DNA of 64,000 bases from Flavobacteriales bacterium (GTDB lineage: Bacteria > Bacteroidota > Bacteroidia > Flavobacteriales_G > JALEGO01): assembly GCA_020628935.1 (NCBI GenBank), contig JAHDEG010000003.1:124001-188000 (forward strand). The letters run 5' to 3'. The first letter of the stretch is position 1. The number at the start of each line of letters is the position of its first letter. Of this stretch, positions 43,917 through 52,547 are shown piece by piece. The notes under the pieces were generated by a model that did not search any database, was not told the DNA's origin, and was given only the letters and a program-made list of their open reading frames with translations. The position numbers and the translations under genes were made by a program.

Positions 43917-46244
43917 TTATAACGACATAAGTTTAACCCCAATAAAAATGGTTCTTGGTTGAGCTGGCCCGAATACAAAATTACTATCTCTGTTTTTGCC
44001 AATATCAAAGTTTGTTTGATAAGCGTTTAATACATTTTTTACGCCAGCAAATACTTCCATCCCAAATTGTAATTTTGTAATAGGAAATGTATAACTAATT
44101 TTAGCACTTAACTCAGAAAATGAGGGACTGTTAATTATTTCATCTACTAATTGATTTGGGGCTCCTCCAAAATGAGGAATAATCATACTTCCTGTGTATA
44201 CAAAGTTAATATTGCCCGACCATTTTTTATTTGGAGTTAAAGTGAGATTTGCAAAGCCATAATTGTTAGGGGTTCTAATAAAATCTTTTATTCCTTCTAA
44301 CTCATCAATATATTTTACTTCATTTTCAAACGCACTTTTTTGGGTCGTAAATCCGGCTTCTAGCTGTGCTTTGCCATTAATATTTGTTCTTAGTTCAAAA
44401 GTTACGCCTTGTACTGTGGCACTTTGTCCGTTTTCTTTTACAAATTGTTCGCCAAATTCATCTTCCCCTACTGGGTTTAAGTAAAAGGCCTTGTCTAACT
44501 TGGTGTAAAAACCTTCAATTGTATATCCCCAAACATAGTTTTTGGCAGGATAATCTTGATTAATTGAGGCGTTTAAACTCTGTGATGTTTCTGGTAGTAA
44601 ATTGGGAGATAAAGAGACTCTTGAAATTCCTCCTCCCGCAAAAGCGATGTGTAAGTCTGAATCAAATGCCTGTGGTGCTCTAAAACCTGTGCCGTAGCCC
44701 AGCCTAATTTGTGTTTCTGGTTGAGGTTTGTATAATAACGAAGCTCTGGGGTTAAAAGTGAGTTTATTGATTAGATTGTGAGCATCTATTCTAAAGCCGG
44801 ATAGTAAATTTAATTTTGATGTGACCGCCCAATCACTTTGAATAAATGTTCCGAAATTTTCCGTTGTTTGATCAATGAGGTAATTGTAGGCAAGGATGTT
44901 ATCGTTCACATAATCATATACAAATTCTGAACCCAATGTAAAAACATTGGTTCCACCTAAAAACTGCTCGATTTTATGATTTAATTGTACACCAACATTA
45001 TACGTTGTTACTTTTGATGTTCCGTAGGGTGGATTAATAATGTGGTTGTTAAATGCAATGCTGTCTTCAATGTCTGGTATAATACCTGTATAATGTTTTC
45101 TGTCGGTATTTTGCCATGCTAAATAACCAATTAGTGACGATTTAAATTCATTAAAGTTTATTTGATAATCGGCACTTCCCATCCAAACATCATGAGCTCT
45201 TTCTTCGGATTGTTCTGTTAAATAAGCGGGAGTTATTAAATCCATTTCTCCTCCAAAACGGTATTCATTTAACTTACTTATACTCACTTCTAGTTTTTGG
45301 TTTTCGGTAGGAATTAAAAAAAAGTTTGTACCTAGTGCTGTATTATTTAGTAAGGGTAGCTCAGAATAATTATCGTTGTTATGATCGTAAAACCCTCTTT
45401 TTCTATGGTTTACAAAAAAGCTTAATCCCGATTTTTTGTTATCTGCAACAATGCTGAGATTTCCTAATAACTGATTATCTCCTGTTTTACCGTTAATATT
45501 ATTATGAGAATACCCTATTTCGTATCCGCTTTTTTGCGGAGTTTTGGTAATGATGTTAACCGTGCCTCCAATTGCACTAGAACCATAAAGTGACGATCCG
45601 CCTCCTCTAATAACCTCTATTCGTTCAATCATGTTTACTGGTAATTGTTCCATACCATATAAACCGGTTAATGGACTAAAAATAGGCCGCCCGTTAATTA
45701 ATATTTGTGAGTAACCCCCAGCTAAACCATTCATTCTTAATTGGGTGTAATTACACGTTTGGCAGTTAGTTTCTACCCGCAACCCTGGTTGAAATTTTAA
45801 TCCTTCAGAAAGATTACACACTTGTAAGTCGCTTAGTTGTCTAGAGTTCATCACATTAACTATAACGGGTGATTCTGTTTGTCTTTTTTCTGTTTTTGTA
45901 CCCGTAACCACAACCGGATTAAGCATTAAATTTTGTCTTGTAAGGGTAATATTTTTCGTTGTTATTTGTGAGGATGTAATTTCAATATTTGTTTCAAAAT
46001 CTTTATAGCCAGCATAAAACACAGATAAGATAAAATTCCCTGATTTCAAACCAGTTAATTCATAGTTTCCGTTGGCATCTGCTATGGTTTGCTTGTTTAT
46101 TTTTTTAATATAAACAGTTGCGAAAGCCGCCTCTCCGTCTTGGCTATAGATTTTGCCTTTAACCGTACCATTTTGGCTAATTAAAATTGTTTGCGTTGTA
46201 ATTGCGAGTAGTAAAAAACTAAATTTTAATATGTAATGTTTCAT
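43917..46244 (-). CDS. TonB-dependent receptor with CarboxypepD-like N-terminal domain
   Basis: An outer-membrane receptor of 775 residues from the ATG at 46244, where MKHYILKFSFLLLAITTQT gives a proper signal peptide; the frame's upstream Met at 46277 adds 11 residues before it. An Ig-like CarboxypepD_reg domain (about 25-110) precedes the plug, which has ETNCQTCNYTQLRMNGLAGG and GGGSSLYGSSAIGGTVNI. The barrel ends in ARTIFIGVKLMSL-like strands. A CxxC in the plug is usual in receptors near metal genes, and the divergent neighbour is a DtxR-family regulator. I infer metal or metallophore uptake. Confidence 0.93.
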   Translation of the reverse strand: MKHYILKFSFLLLAITTQTILISQNGTVKGKIYSQDGEAAFATVYIKKINKQTIADANGNYELTGLKSGNFILSVFYAGYKDFETNIEITSSQITTKNITLTRQNLMLNPVVVTGTKTEKRQTESPVIVNVMNSRQLSDLQVCNLSEGLKFQPGLRVETNCQTCNYTQLRMNGLAGGYSQILINGRPIFSPLTGLYGMEQLPVNMIERIEVIRGGGSSLYGSSAIGGTVNIITKTPQKSGYEIGYSHNNINGKTGDNQLLGNLSIVADNKKSGLSFFVNHRKRGFYDHNNDNYSELPLLNNTALGTNFFLIPTENQKLEVSISKLNEYRFGGEMDLITPAYLTEQSEERAHDVWMGSADYQINFNEFKSSLIGYLAWQNTDRKHYTGIIPDIEDSIAFNNHIINPPYGTSKVTTYNVGVQLNHKIEQFLGGTNVFTLGSEFVYDYVNDNILAYNYLIDQTTENFGTFIQSDWAVTSKLNLLSGFRIDAHNLINKLTFNPRASLLYKPQPETQIRLGYGTGFRAPQAFDSDLHIAFAGGGISRVSLSPNLLPETSQSLNASINQDYPAKNYVWGYTIEGFYTKLDKAFYLNPVGEDEFGEQFVKENGQSATVQGVTFELRTNINGKAQLEAGFTTQKSAFENEVKYIDELEGIKDFIRTPNNYGFANLTLTPNKKWSGNINFVYTGSMIIPHFGGAPNQLVDEIINSPSFSELSAKISYTFPITKLQFGMEVFAGVKNVLNAYQTNFDIGKNRDSNFVFGPAQPRTIFIGVKLMSL

Positions 46245-46255
46245 ATGTCTTCTCA

Positions 46256-46274
46256 CAAAGTTAGACATATCTAA
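46256..46274. promoter_or_regulatory. Operator-like dyad and promoter elements between receptor and DtxR genes
   Basis: TTAGACATATCTAA at 46261-46274 is an inverted repeat with half-sites TTAGACA and TTAGATA. Overlapping it on the minus strand is TAACTTTG (46263-46256), a full match to the Bacteroidota -7 element, which would drive the receptor gene. AGACATAT also recurs inverted at 46243-46250. The layout fits repression of the receptor by the adjacent metalloregulator. Confidence 0.42.
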
Positions 46275-46310
46275 CAAATAAATTGCATAATACTTATTAT
46301 ATTTGCTTTT

Positions 46311-46958
46311 ATGCCTACAGAGATTAAAGAAAACTATTTAAAAGCATTGTTTCATTTAGGACAAAAGTGTGAAAAAATATCAGTTTCAGACTTAGGCAAG
46401 GAATTAGGGGTTAGTAAACCTACGGCAAGTGATATGGCTAAGAAGCTCGATGCTAAAGGTTGGGTGCATTATCAAAAATACAAGCCACTTCGTTTATCGG
46501 ATGAGGGTAAAAAACAAGCTGCAAGCATTATTAGAAAACATAGGCTATCGGAAATGTTTTTATCTCAAATAATGGGTTTCGGTTGGGAAGCCGTGCATGA
46601 AATGGCAGAAGAGTTAGAGCACATCAAATCTGAGACATTTTTTGATAGGATGGATGAATTACTTGGTTTTCCTACAACAGACCCGCATGGTTCACCTATT
46701 CCTGACAAGCAAGGTTGTTTTAAAGACTCTAATTACTCGCTACTTTCTGCCACGAGTAAAGGAGAAGAAGTTACTATAAAGGCACTTATAAACTCCTCTT
46801 CTGAGTTTATTGTGTTTTTAAATAATAAGAAAATTAAACTTGGAACAGTTTTAAAGGTTTTAAGTAAGGAACCTTTTGACCAAAGTATTTTAGTGTCTTA
46901 CAACGGAAAAAAGATAACCTTGAGTCAATCGGTTTGCAATAGGTTATTGGTAGAATAA
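46311..46958 (+). CDS. DtxR/MntR-family metal-dependent transcriptional regulator
   Basis: A 215-residue regulator with an N-terminal winged helix (about 1-65, LGKELGVSKPTASDMAKKLDAKGWV), a dimerisation domain with metal-ligand candidates (SEMFLSQIMGFGWEAVHEMAEELEHI, with His and Glu) and a C-terminal FeoA-like SH3 domain (about 140-215). Members sense Fe(II) or Mn(II) and repress uptake genes. It is divergent from a TonB receptor across a short gap with a dyad. A TATATTTG element at 46298-46305 ends 5 bases before the ATG, so its mRNA may be leaderless. Confidence 0.93.
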   Translation: MPTEIKENYLKALFHLGQKCEKISVSDLGKELGVSKPTASDMAKKLDAKGWVHYQKYKPLRLSDEGKKQAASIIRKHRLSEMFLSQIMGFGWEAVHEMAEELEHIKSETFFDRMDELLGFPTTDPHGSPIPDKQGCFKDSNYSLLSATSKGEEVTIKALINSSSEFIVFLNNKKIKLGTVLKVLSKEPFDQSILVSYNGKKITLSQSVCNRLLVE

Positions 46959-46962
46959 ATTT

Positions 46963-47916
46963 TTACTCTACCTCTGTACTTATATGAAATATGGCATCAC
47001 CTTTATGCACTATTGGTATAGTATTTATACAAATAATATAACAATCTCTTTGGCATATTATCCGTTTTTCAAAATCACCATACGGATCAGTTATTACAGC
47101 TAATAATTCGCCTTTTTTGGTAAAAACTCCGTTTTTAGCTTTAATGTGAAGCATCCCTGAGTAAGGCGATCTAAGCCAGGTAGATTTATTAATAATTATG
47201 GTTGGAGATTTAGGTAAAGGCGCTATATCCTTCATGCCTAAAAATTTCATTACTCGTTCTACTCCAGCAACTCCTTTTGTAATGCTTTCCTCATCAAAAC
47301 TTCTTGATTTTCCTCCTTCAAAAACCACAGAAGGAACATTCATTTTGTTTAATAATTCTCTAACCGATTTTGAGATTGTTTTTGATTGTACAAGATAAGA
47401 TGGTGCAAATGCTTTCGCTAAAGCTACAGACTCAGAATTACTAAAATCACATCGTAACTGATCAATATTTTCTCTTTCTCCTCCTCCCGTATGAAAATCT
47501 AATGCGTAATCGATTTTTGTGGCAATTTCTTTTTTAAAATAATATGCAAACTGACTGGCTAATGAGCCGTTGGCTGAACCCGGAAAAACTCTGTTCAAAT
47601 CTCTTCCGTCAGGAAACTCTCTTGATAAATTTAAATACCCAAACACATTAATCACGGGTATGCAAATTACTGTCCCTGCAGCGGGTTGATTTATTTTTTT
47701 ATGAATAACTCTCCTTACAATTTCTACACCGTTTACTTCATCACCGTGAACTCCCGCTAAGAGTAATAACACTGGTCCAGGGTTTTTAGAGCGTTCTACA
47801 ATTATTGGAATTTTGACGCTTGTATGCGTGTGTAGTTTTGCAACTTCAAGTTCAAGGTATTTGCTTTCTCCACGTTTTACACTTTCCCCTAAAATATGGA
47901 GCTGTTTTCTAGACAT
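46963..47916 (-). CDS. Succinylglutamate desuccinylase/aspartoacylase-family protein
   Basis: A 317-residue zinc carboxypeptidase-fold enzyme. The zinc site is in [15 protein letters not shown] (His and Glu), with the later His in [13 protein letters not shown]. The C-terminal domain (about 225-317) has strand segments like those of AstE/aspartoacylase. These enzymes cleave N-acyl amino acids. Here the gene overlaps rimK by 8 bases, and in other Bacteroidota this family often accompanies RimK-like ligases, suggesting it removes or trims an amide-linked residue. Confidence 0.88.
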   Translation of the reverse strand: MSRKQLHILGESVKRGESKYLELEVAKLHTHTSVKIPIIVERSKNPGPVLLLLAGVHGDEVNGVEIVRRVIHKKINQPAAGTVICIPVINVFGYLNLSREFPDGRDLNRVFPGSANGSLASQFAYYFKKEIATKIDYALDFHTGGGERENIDQLRCDFSNSESVALAKAFAPSYLVQSKTISKSVRELLNKMNVPSVVFEGGKSRSFDEESITKGVAGVERVMKFLGMKDIAPLPKSPTIIINKSTWLRSPYSGMLHIKAKNGVFTKKGELLAVITDPYGDFEKRIICQRDCYIICINTIPIVHKGDAIFHISTEVE

Positions 47917-48781
47917 TTCTTTCTATATATCTTATAATTTCACGCGCAATATTTTTTCCGGTAGCTATTTCAATTCCCTCCAAACCAGGTGAAGAGTTAA
48001 CTTCCAACACAAGCGGACCGTTTTTAGATTGGAGCATATCAACGCCTGCAACACCTAATCCCATTGCTTTGGCTGATTTAATTGCAGTATTTTCTTCTTC
48101 CTCACTTAACTCTATTACTGTTGCACTGCCACCTCTGTGCAAATTAGACCTGAACTCTCCGTCTTTTCCCTGTCTTTTCATTGCACCAACTACAACTCCA
48201 TCAATAACGAATGCTCTTAAATCTGCTCCACCAGCTTCTTTAATAAACTCTTGCGCTACTACTCTAGCTTCTAAGCCATTAAAAGCTTCCATAACAGATG
48301 TAGCTGCATTTTCACTCTCTGCTAATACAACTCCCAGACCTTGAGTGCCTTCCAATAGTTTAATAACCATTGGTGTTCCGCCTACCGAATCAATGATGTG
48401 ATTTACATCTTTAGAGTAATTTGTAAAAATAGTTTTTGGCATTCCAACACCTGCTCGTGAAAGAATTTGAAGACTTCTTAATTTATCTCTTGATCTTACT
48501 AGGGCTTGAGACTCGGTTGTAGAGAAAATTTTCATCATTTCAAACTGTCTAACTACTGCTGTACCAAAGAAAGTTACAGACGCTCCTATTCTTGGTATTA
48601 CAGCATCATAACCTGATAAGTATTTTCCTTGGTAATAAACCTTGGGGTTTTTCTTTTCAATTTCTAAGCTACATTTTAGGTGATCTATTATGTGAATTTC
48701 ATGACCTTTTTTGGTTGCTTCTTCAACAAGTCTTTTGGTGGAGTATAAATTCTGATTTCGAGATAATATTGCGATTTTCAT
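47909..48781 (-). CDS. rimK: RimK-type ATP-grasp ligase
   Basis: A 290-residue ATP-grasp enzyme. E. coli RimK adds Glu residues to the C-terminus of ribosomal protein S6, and homologues make other alpha-glutamyl peptides. Family elements are the early [17 protein letters not shown]-like [13 protein letters not shown], the ATP-grasp [19 protein letters not shown] and the Mg site [14 protein letters not shown]. The gene overlaps the protease gene upstream by 4 bases and the aspartoacylase gene by 8 bases, forming a tightly coupled trio. Confidence 0.93.
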   Translation of the reverse strand: MKIAILSRNQNLYSTKRLVEEATKKGHEIHIIDHLKCSLEIEKKNPKVYYQGKYLSGYDAVIPRIGASVTFFGTAVVRQFEMMKIFSTTESQALVRSRDKLRSLQILSRAGVGMPKTIFTNYSKDVNHIIDSVGGTPMVIKLLEGTQGLGVVLAESENAATSVMEAFNGLEARVVAQEFIKEAGGADLRAFVIDGVVVGAMKRQGKDGEFRSNLHRGGSATVIELSEEEENTAIKSAKAMGLGVAGVDMLQSKNGPLVLEVNSSPGLEGIEIATGKNIAREIIRYIERNV

Positions 48782-49221
48782 AAGAAAGTGGTTTTATGTG
48801 TGAAGGATAGGTTTTTTAATGTAGTATCAACAATATATCTATTGTTCAGAAGTTTTCTCCCTAATAAAGCAGGGAATTTCATATTATCTCTTGTAGTTAA
48901 GGTAAGTTTTGAAAAAAACTCATCTCCAAAAATTACAAATTTTGTATTAATTAAATATCGAGCTTCAGAATGCCCGAAAGAATTCTTTACAACTTTGGTA
49001 TCATATTCGTAAATAGTTATTTCTTCTTTGTGGTAAGCCTCGTATGTGGAATCTAAAAATTGAACGACAATAGCAGGCCTGCCGTTTATGGTTTTTTCCA
49101 AGATGCTTTCACAATGTATTGATGAGGTATAAGCGCCTGTATCAATTTTGACGTCAAGATTATAAATATTTAGGTTAGGTAAATCAATTTTATCGTATCT
49201 ACCAATTACTTTTTTACCCAC
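48778..49221 (-). CDS. Retropepsin-like ATP-dependent zinc protease-family protein (RimB-like)
   Basis: A 147-residue protein of the family often named ATP-dependent zinc protease. Despite that name it shows a retropepsin-type signature, [11 protein letters not shown], with catalytic Asp27, followed by [14 protein letters not shown]. Pseudomonas RimB, a member, works with RimK to modify ribosomal protein S6. As the first gene of the rimK trio, with a 4-base ATGA overlap, it probably processes or removes the residues that RimK adds. Confidence 0.85.
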   Translation of the reverse strand: MGKKVIGRYDKIDLPNLNIYNLDVKIDTGAYTSSIHCESILEKTINGRPAIVVQFLDSTYEAYHKEEITIYEYDTKVVKNSFGHSEARYLINTKFVIFGDEFFSKLTLTTRDNMKFPALLGRKLLNNRYIVDTTLKNLSFTHKTTFL

Positions 49222-49278
49222 ACCAGTTTTTTTAAAAGAATTGTCAAATTAACTCTTTTTTATTGTATTCTAAAAACA

Positions 49279-49317
49279 TTGTATTAATAGTTGTTGATAA
49301 TGCTTTGTATTAATAGT
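49279..49317. repeat. Direct repeat pair upstream of the second mscS
   Basis: The 13-base sequence TTGTATTAATAGT occurs at 49279-49291 and again at 49305-49317, a period of 26 bases. It lies about 90 bases upstream of the mscS start in an otherwise featureless 183-base gap. It could be a pair of binding sites on nearly the same face of the helix. Confidence 0.4.
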
Positions 49318-49404
49318 AAGTTTGTAATTAACAAATTATTAATAACGACATAATTTGAGTTACGAATAAACAATTTTATTGAATCTATTAAAAAATGATC
49401 ACCT

Positions 49405-50298
49405 ATGGACCTGACAAAACCTTATGAATTAATTACAGATAAACTTACACAGTGGTACGAGCAAATTATAATACTGTTGCCTAATTTTGCAGTCGCGGTT
49501 GTGGTGTTATTTTTATTCTTTTTGGCAGCCAAGCTTGTTAAAAAGGTAGTTCAGAATTTAATATCCAGAGTCTCAGAAGACTATTATATACGTAAGTTTA
49601 CCTCAAATGGAGCCTATCTGGCTGTAATTATTGCAGGCTTGCTTGTAGCTTTGAATATTTTAAATCTAGAGAAGACAGTTACATCATTTTTAGCTGGAGC
49701 AGGTATAGTTGGTTTAGCGTTAGGTTTTGCTTTTCAAGATATGGCAACCAACTTAATTGCTGGAGTTATTATGATTCTAAAAAAACCTATAAAAATTGGT
49801 GATCATATTGAGGTTGAAGGTCACCAAGGAATTGTTCAGCAGGTGAGTTTGAGAACCACAAATATCCAAACCTTTGACGGACAATTGGTGTTGGTACCTA
49901 ATAAGGATGTTTTTCAAGGTGTGGTTAAAAACTTTTCACATACTGCTAGCAGAAGGGTTGACATACCTGTAGGCGTGTCTTATGCTGACAATTTAGAGAA
50001 GGTTATTGATGTTTTGGAAACATCTTTAATTAAGTTAGATGACATTGATAAAGATCGCGGCATTGAAGTTTTTTACACTGATTTTGGCGGTAGCTCTATT
50101 AATTTAACAGTACGATTTTGGTTACCTAAAGGCCAGCAGGCACATTTTTTGAGTTTGCGTAGCCAGGCAATTAGAAAAATAACTACCGTATTTAGAGAGA
50201 ACGATATTAGTATACCATTCCCGATAAGAACGTTAGATTTTGGAATTGGTGGAGGAGAAAAACTTTCTGAACACTTGAAAGTACTTAGTTCTAAATAA
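49405..50298 (+). CDS. Small-conductance mechanosensitive ion channel, MscS family (second copy)
   Basis: A 297-residue MscS channel with the same length and clear similarity to the protein at 1543-2436. The N-terminus MDLTKPYELITDKLTQWYEQ parallels its paralogue almost residue for residue. TM3 has FLAGAGIVGLALGFAFQ, where a Gly replaces an Ala of the paralogue in the pore-packing motif. The beta domain has VSLRTTNIQTFDGQLVLVPN. Unlike the first copy it stands alone, with its own upstream region, so the two are probably regulated differently. Confidence 0.95.
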   Translation: MDLTKPYELITDKLTQWYEQIIILLPNFAVAVVVLFLFFLAAKLVKKVVQNLISRVSEDYYIRKFTSNGAYLAVIIAGLLVALNILNLEKTVTSFLAGAGIVGLALGFAFQDMATNLIAGVIMILKKPIKIGDHIEVEGHQGIVQQVSLRTTNIQTFDGQLVLVPNKDVFQGVVKNFSHTASRRVDIPVGVSYADNLEKVIDVLETSLIKLDDIDKDRGIEVFYTDFGGSSINLTVRFWLPKGQQAHFLSLRSQAIRKITTVFRENDISIPFPIRTLDFGIGGGEKLSEHLKVLSSK

Positions 50299-50302
50299 AA
50301 TA

Positions 50303-50338
50303 GGTTTGTAGCCTAGCAAATAATGCTTGGCTACAACC
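50303..50338. terminator. Shared terminator between mscS and corA
   Basis: Arms 50303-50318 and 50324-50338 (core TGTAGCC/GGCTACA) form a long hairpin with one bulge and one mismatch and a 5-base loop. It lies between convergent genes and overlaps the last codons of corA, so it may serve both transcripts. Confidence 0.55.
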
Positions 50339-51392
50339 ATTTTTTCTTTTTAAAAAAGAAAATCATAGAGCTTGATATTGCAACTATTAGTAACCAAAAA
50401 ATTGGGTAAGACCACCTCCATGTAAGCTCTGGCATTTTTTCAAAATTCATTCCGTAAATTCCTGCTAAAAAAGTTATGGGAATAAATATGGTGGAAACTA
50501 TTGTTAAAACTTTCATTATATTATTCATTTTGTTGCTTACCTCAGAAGAGTGCAAGTCTTTTATACCTGAAAGTAAGTCTCTTTGAGATTCTACACTTTC
50601 AATCACATGAATTGTGCTATCATAAGCATCTCTGAAGTACTTGAGTGTGTCTACATTTATTAGTACATCACTCTCTGATTTCATGGTTTTTAATAATGCT
50701 TCTCGTACGGGATATACTGATCTTCGTAAAGAAATTAAGGCTTTTTTAATTTCTAAAATATGATTTAGTATATTATCTTCATTGTGTTTTAAAACATCTT
50801 CTTCGAGTTTTTCCATTTGGTTTGATAAGTGCTCTATTACTAAATAGTAATTATCAATTATAGCATCAATTAAGCAAAACATTAGGTAATCGCAATTTTT
50901 ACTTCTTACTCTGCCCTGTGAAAGCCTAATTCTTTGCCTAATAGGTTCAAATAAATCTCCGGTTCTTTCTTGGAAAGAGATTAGATAATTTTCTCCTAAT
51001 ATAAAGCTAACCTGTTCTTGAACTATTGATGTACCTGTACTGTCTATACCTAGCATTTTTAAAGTGAAAAGCATTGAGGTGCCGAATACATCTACTTTTG
51101 GTCTCTGAGTGGTGTTTAAGATGTCTTCTAAAAAAAGCGCATGTATGTTAAATGCTTTTCCGATATGTTCGATTGCTTTAATGTCATGTAGTCCATCAAT
51201 ATTTAGCCACAAATTTTTGTTGATTATGGGCTCTATAATATCATTTTTTATGTCAACGCTTTTTTCTGTAAAGCTTACTTCATCGTATACAAACTGCGTG
51301 CTGTTTACTTTTTTAGAGTGCCTGCTTCCTATATGTATTAAAGAGCCTGGCGCAGTACCTGCTTTACGTGAAACGTGTATTGTTGAACTCAT
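50331..51392 (-). CDS. corA: CorA-family magnesium/cobalt transporter
   Basis: A 353-residue inner-membrane divalent cation channel. A large cytoplasmic alpha/beta N-terminal domain is followed by long helices and two C-terminal transmembrane segments. The signature GIYGMNF (GMN motif) lies at the end of the first. The tail is basic (FFKKKKWL), as in other CorA proteins, and the length is normal. Confidence 0.95.
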   Translation of the reverse strand: MSSTIHVSRKAGTAPGSLIHIGSRHSKKVNSTQFVYDEVSFTEKSVDIKNDIIEPIINKNLWLNIDGLHDIKAIEHIGKAFNIHALFLEDILNTTQRPKVDVFGTSMLFTLKMLGIDSTGTSIVQEQVSFILGENYLISFQERTGDLFEPIRQRIRLSQGRVRSKNCDYLMFCLIDAIIDNYYLVIEHLSNQMEKLEEDVLKHNEDNILNHILEIKKALISLRRSVYPVREALLKTMKSESDVLINVDTLKYFRDAYDSTIHVIESVESQRDLLSGIKDLHSSEVSNKMNNIMKVLTIVSTIFIPITFLAGIYGMNFEKMPELTWRWSYPIFWLLIVAISSSMIFFFKKKKWL

Positions 51393-51428
51393 ATTTTCAA
51401 GAAATTTGTTGTAGTAAATATCGCCTAC

Positions 51429-52544
51429 TTAAAATGCCTCCCCAATTGTAATATAAAAGTTAGATCCTTCTGGTGTCACTCCCCAATCCACTCTTATATT
51501 TACTTTCTTTTCCTTATCTACCATATATCTTAGACCAAGGCCGGCTGCTGATACATATTTGTTGGTAAATAAGCTATTTAAATCGCCACTAGCCGTTCCA
51601 ATGCCGCCAAATAGAGTTGCGCCAAACGATTTGTAAATTCTAGCTCTGTATTCAAATTGAGCAAGAAATGTATTGTTATCAATAAATCGCTCTCCTATAT
51701 AACCCCTAAGCCTTTTTGCGCCTCCCAAGGTTGATAAGTTAAAAAATGGTGCGCTTCCTGTTGTGGTTTCAATTCTTGAATTCAAGGCCAAAACGTGTTT
51801 CCACTTAAATTGAAAATACTGACTCACCTCTAGTTTAGATCTTCCGTAATTAAAACTGCTGCCAATTGCATGATTAAAAATTACATGATTTAACTCTACT
51901 AGTGTAGCACTTGTAGGCCAAAAAATATTCTCTCTGTTGTCAAAAATAAATTCTGGACCAATACCAACTATTGTGCCACCACTTGGGCTTCCGACCAGTT
52001 TGCTTGATTCTAGAATACCGCCATCTTCAATGTTTTTAATTTTCATTCCATCAATTGCTAGTCTTCCACCAATATATAACGAAGGTCTGACCTCCCTTGT
52101 CATGTTTAGCCTTAATCTCGGGAAATTTACATCATAACTTTCTTCATCTTTAGGTTTTGAGTCAATACCAACCCCAAAAAAAGGAAAATTATATAGGTAG
52201 TACCCTAATTCTCCATTAAAATTATTTTTGTTATCATCCCAAAAAATTTGAAAAGGCATAAATATTAAGACTTGTTTTTTTTGAGTAACAGATGCTATAA
52301 ATTGAATTTGAGAAGGCCTGTCTTTAATTGTTTGCTCTTTAAATCTAAATAGATAGGTACCGGCTAAACCTATGCCCCACTTGGTTTGAGGAGTGTAAAA
52401 AGCTAGGGGCACACCAATGAATGTATTTTTAAAAGAAGCGGTGTCTTGAGGCGTTGACTCTTGAGAGTTACAATTACCGGTAAATATTACTATAAGGATT
52501 AGTACGTTAACAATATGTTTTATTTTATTTAATAATGCTACCAT
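51429..52544 (-). CDS. Omp85/BamA-like outer-membrane barrel protein
   Basis: A 371-residue protein with signal peptide and a C-terminal beta-barrel of the surface-antigen (Omp85) type. The strand pattern includes KRLRGYIGERFIDNN, the family's RGY-like motif, and GGIGTASGDLNSLF. The chain is shorter than BamA and lacks POTRA domains. It follows the TPR/PD40 gene after a 3-base gap, so the two probably share a transcript. Role in assembly or secretion is inferred only. Confidence 0.82.
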   Translation of the reverse strand: MVALLNKIKHIVNVLILIVIFTGNCNSQESTPQDTASFKNTFIGVPLAFYTPQTKWGIGLAGTYLFRFKEQTIKDRPSQIQFIASVTQKKQVLIFMPFQIFWDDNKNNFNGELGYYLYNFPFFGVGIDSKPKDEESYDVNFPRLRLNMTREVRPSLYIGGRLAIDGMKIKNIEDGGILESSKLVGSPSGGTIVGIGPEFIFDNRENIFWPTSATLVELNHVIFNHAIGSSFNYGRSKLEVSQYFQFKWKHVLALNSRIETTTGSAPFFNLSTLGGAKRLRGYIGERFIDNNTFLAQFEYRARIYKSFGATLFGGIGTASGDLNSLFTNKYVSAAGLGLRYMVDKEKKVNIRVDWGVTPEGSNFYITIGEAF

Positions 52545-52547
52545 AAG

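Noticed and set aside
49335-49360. TAATTTG-like -7 elements before the second mscS
   Set aside because: One spacer base short of TAnnTTTG and no matching -33 element.
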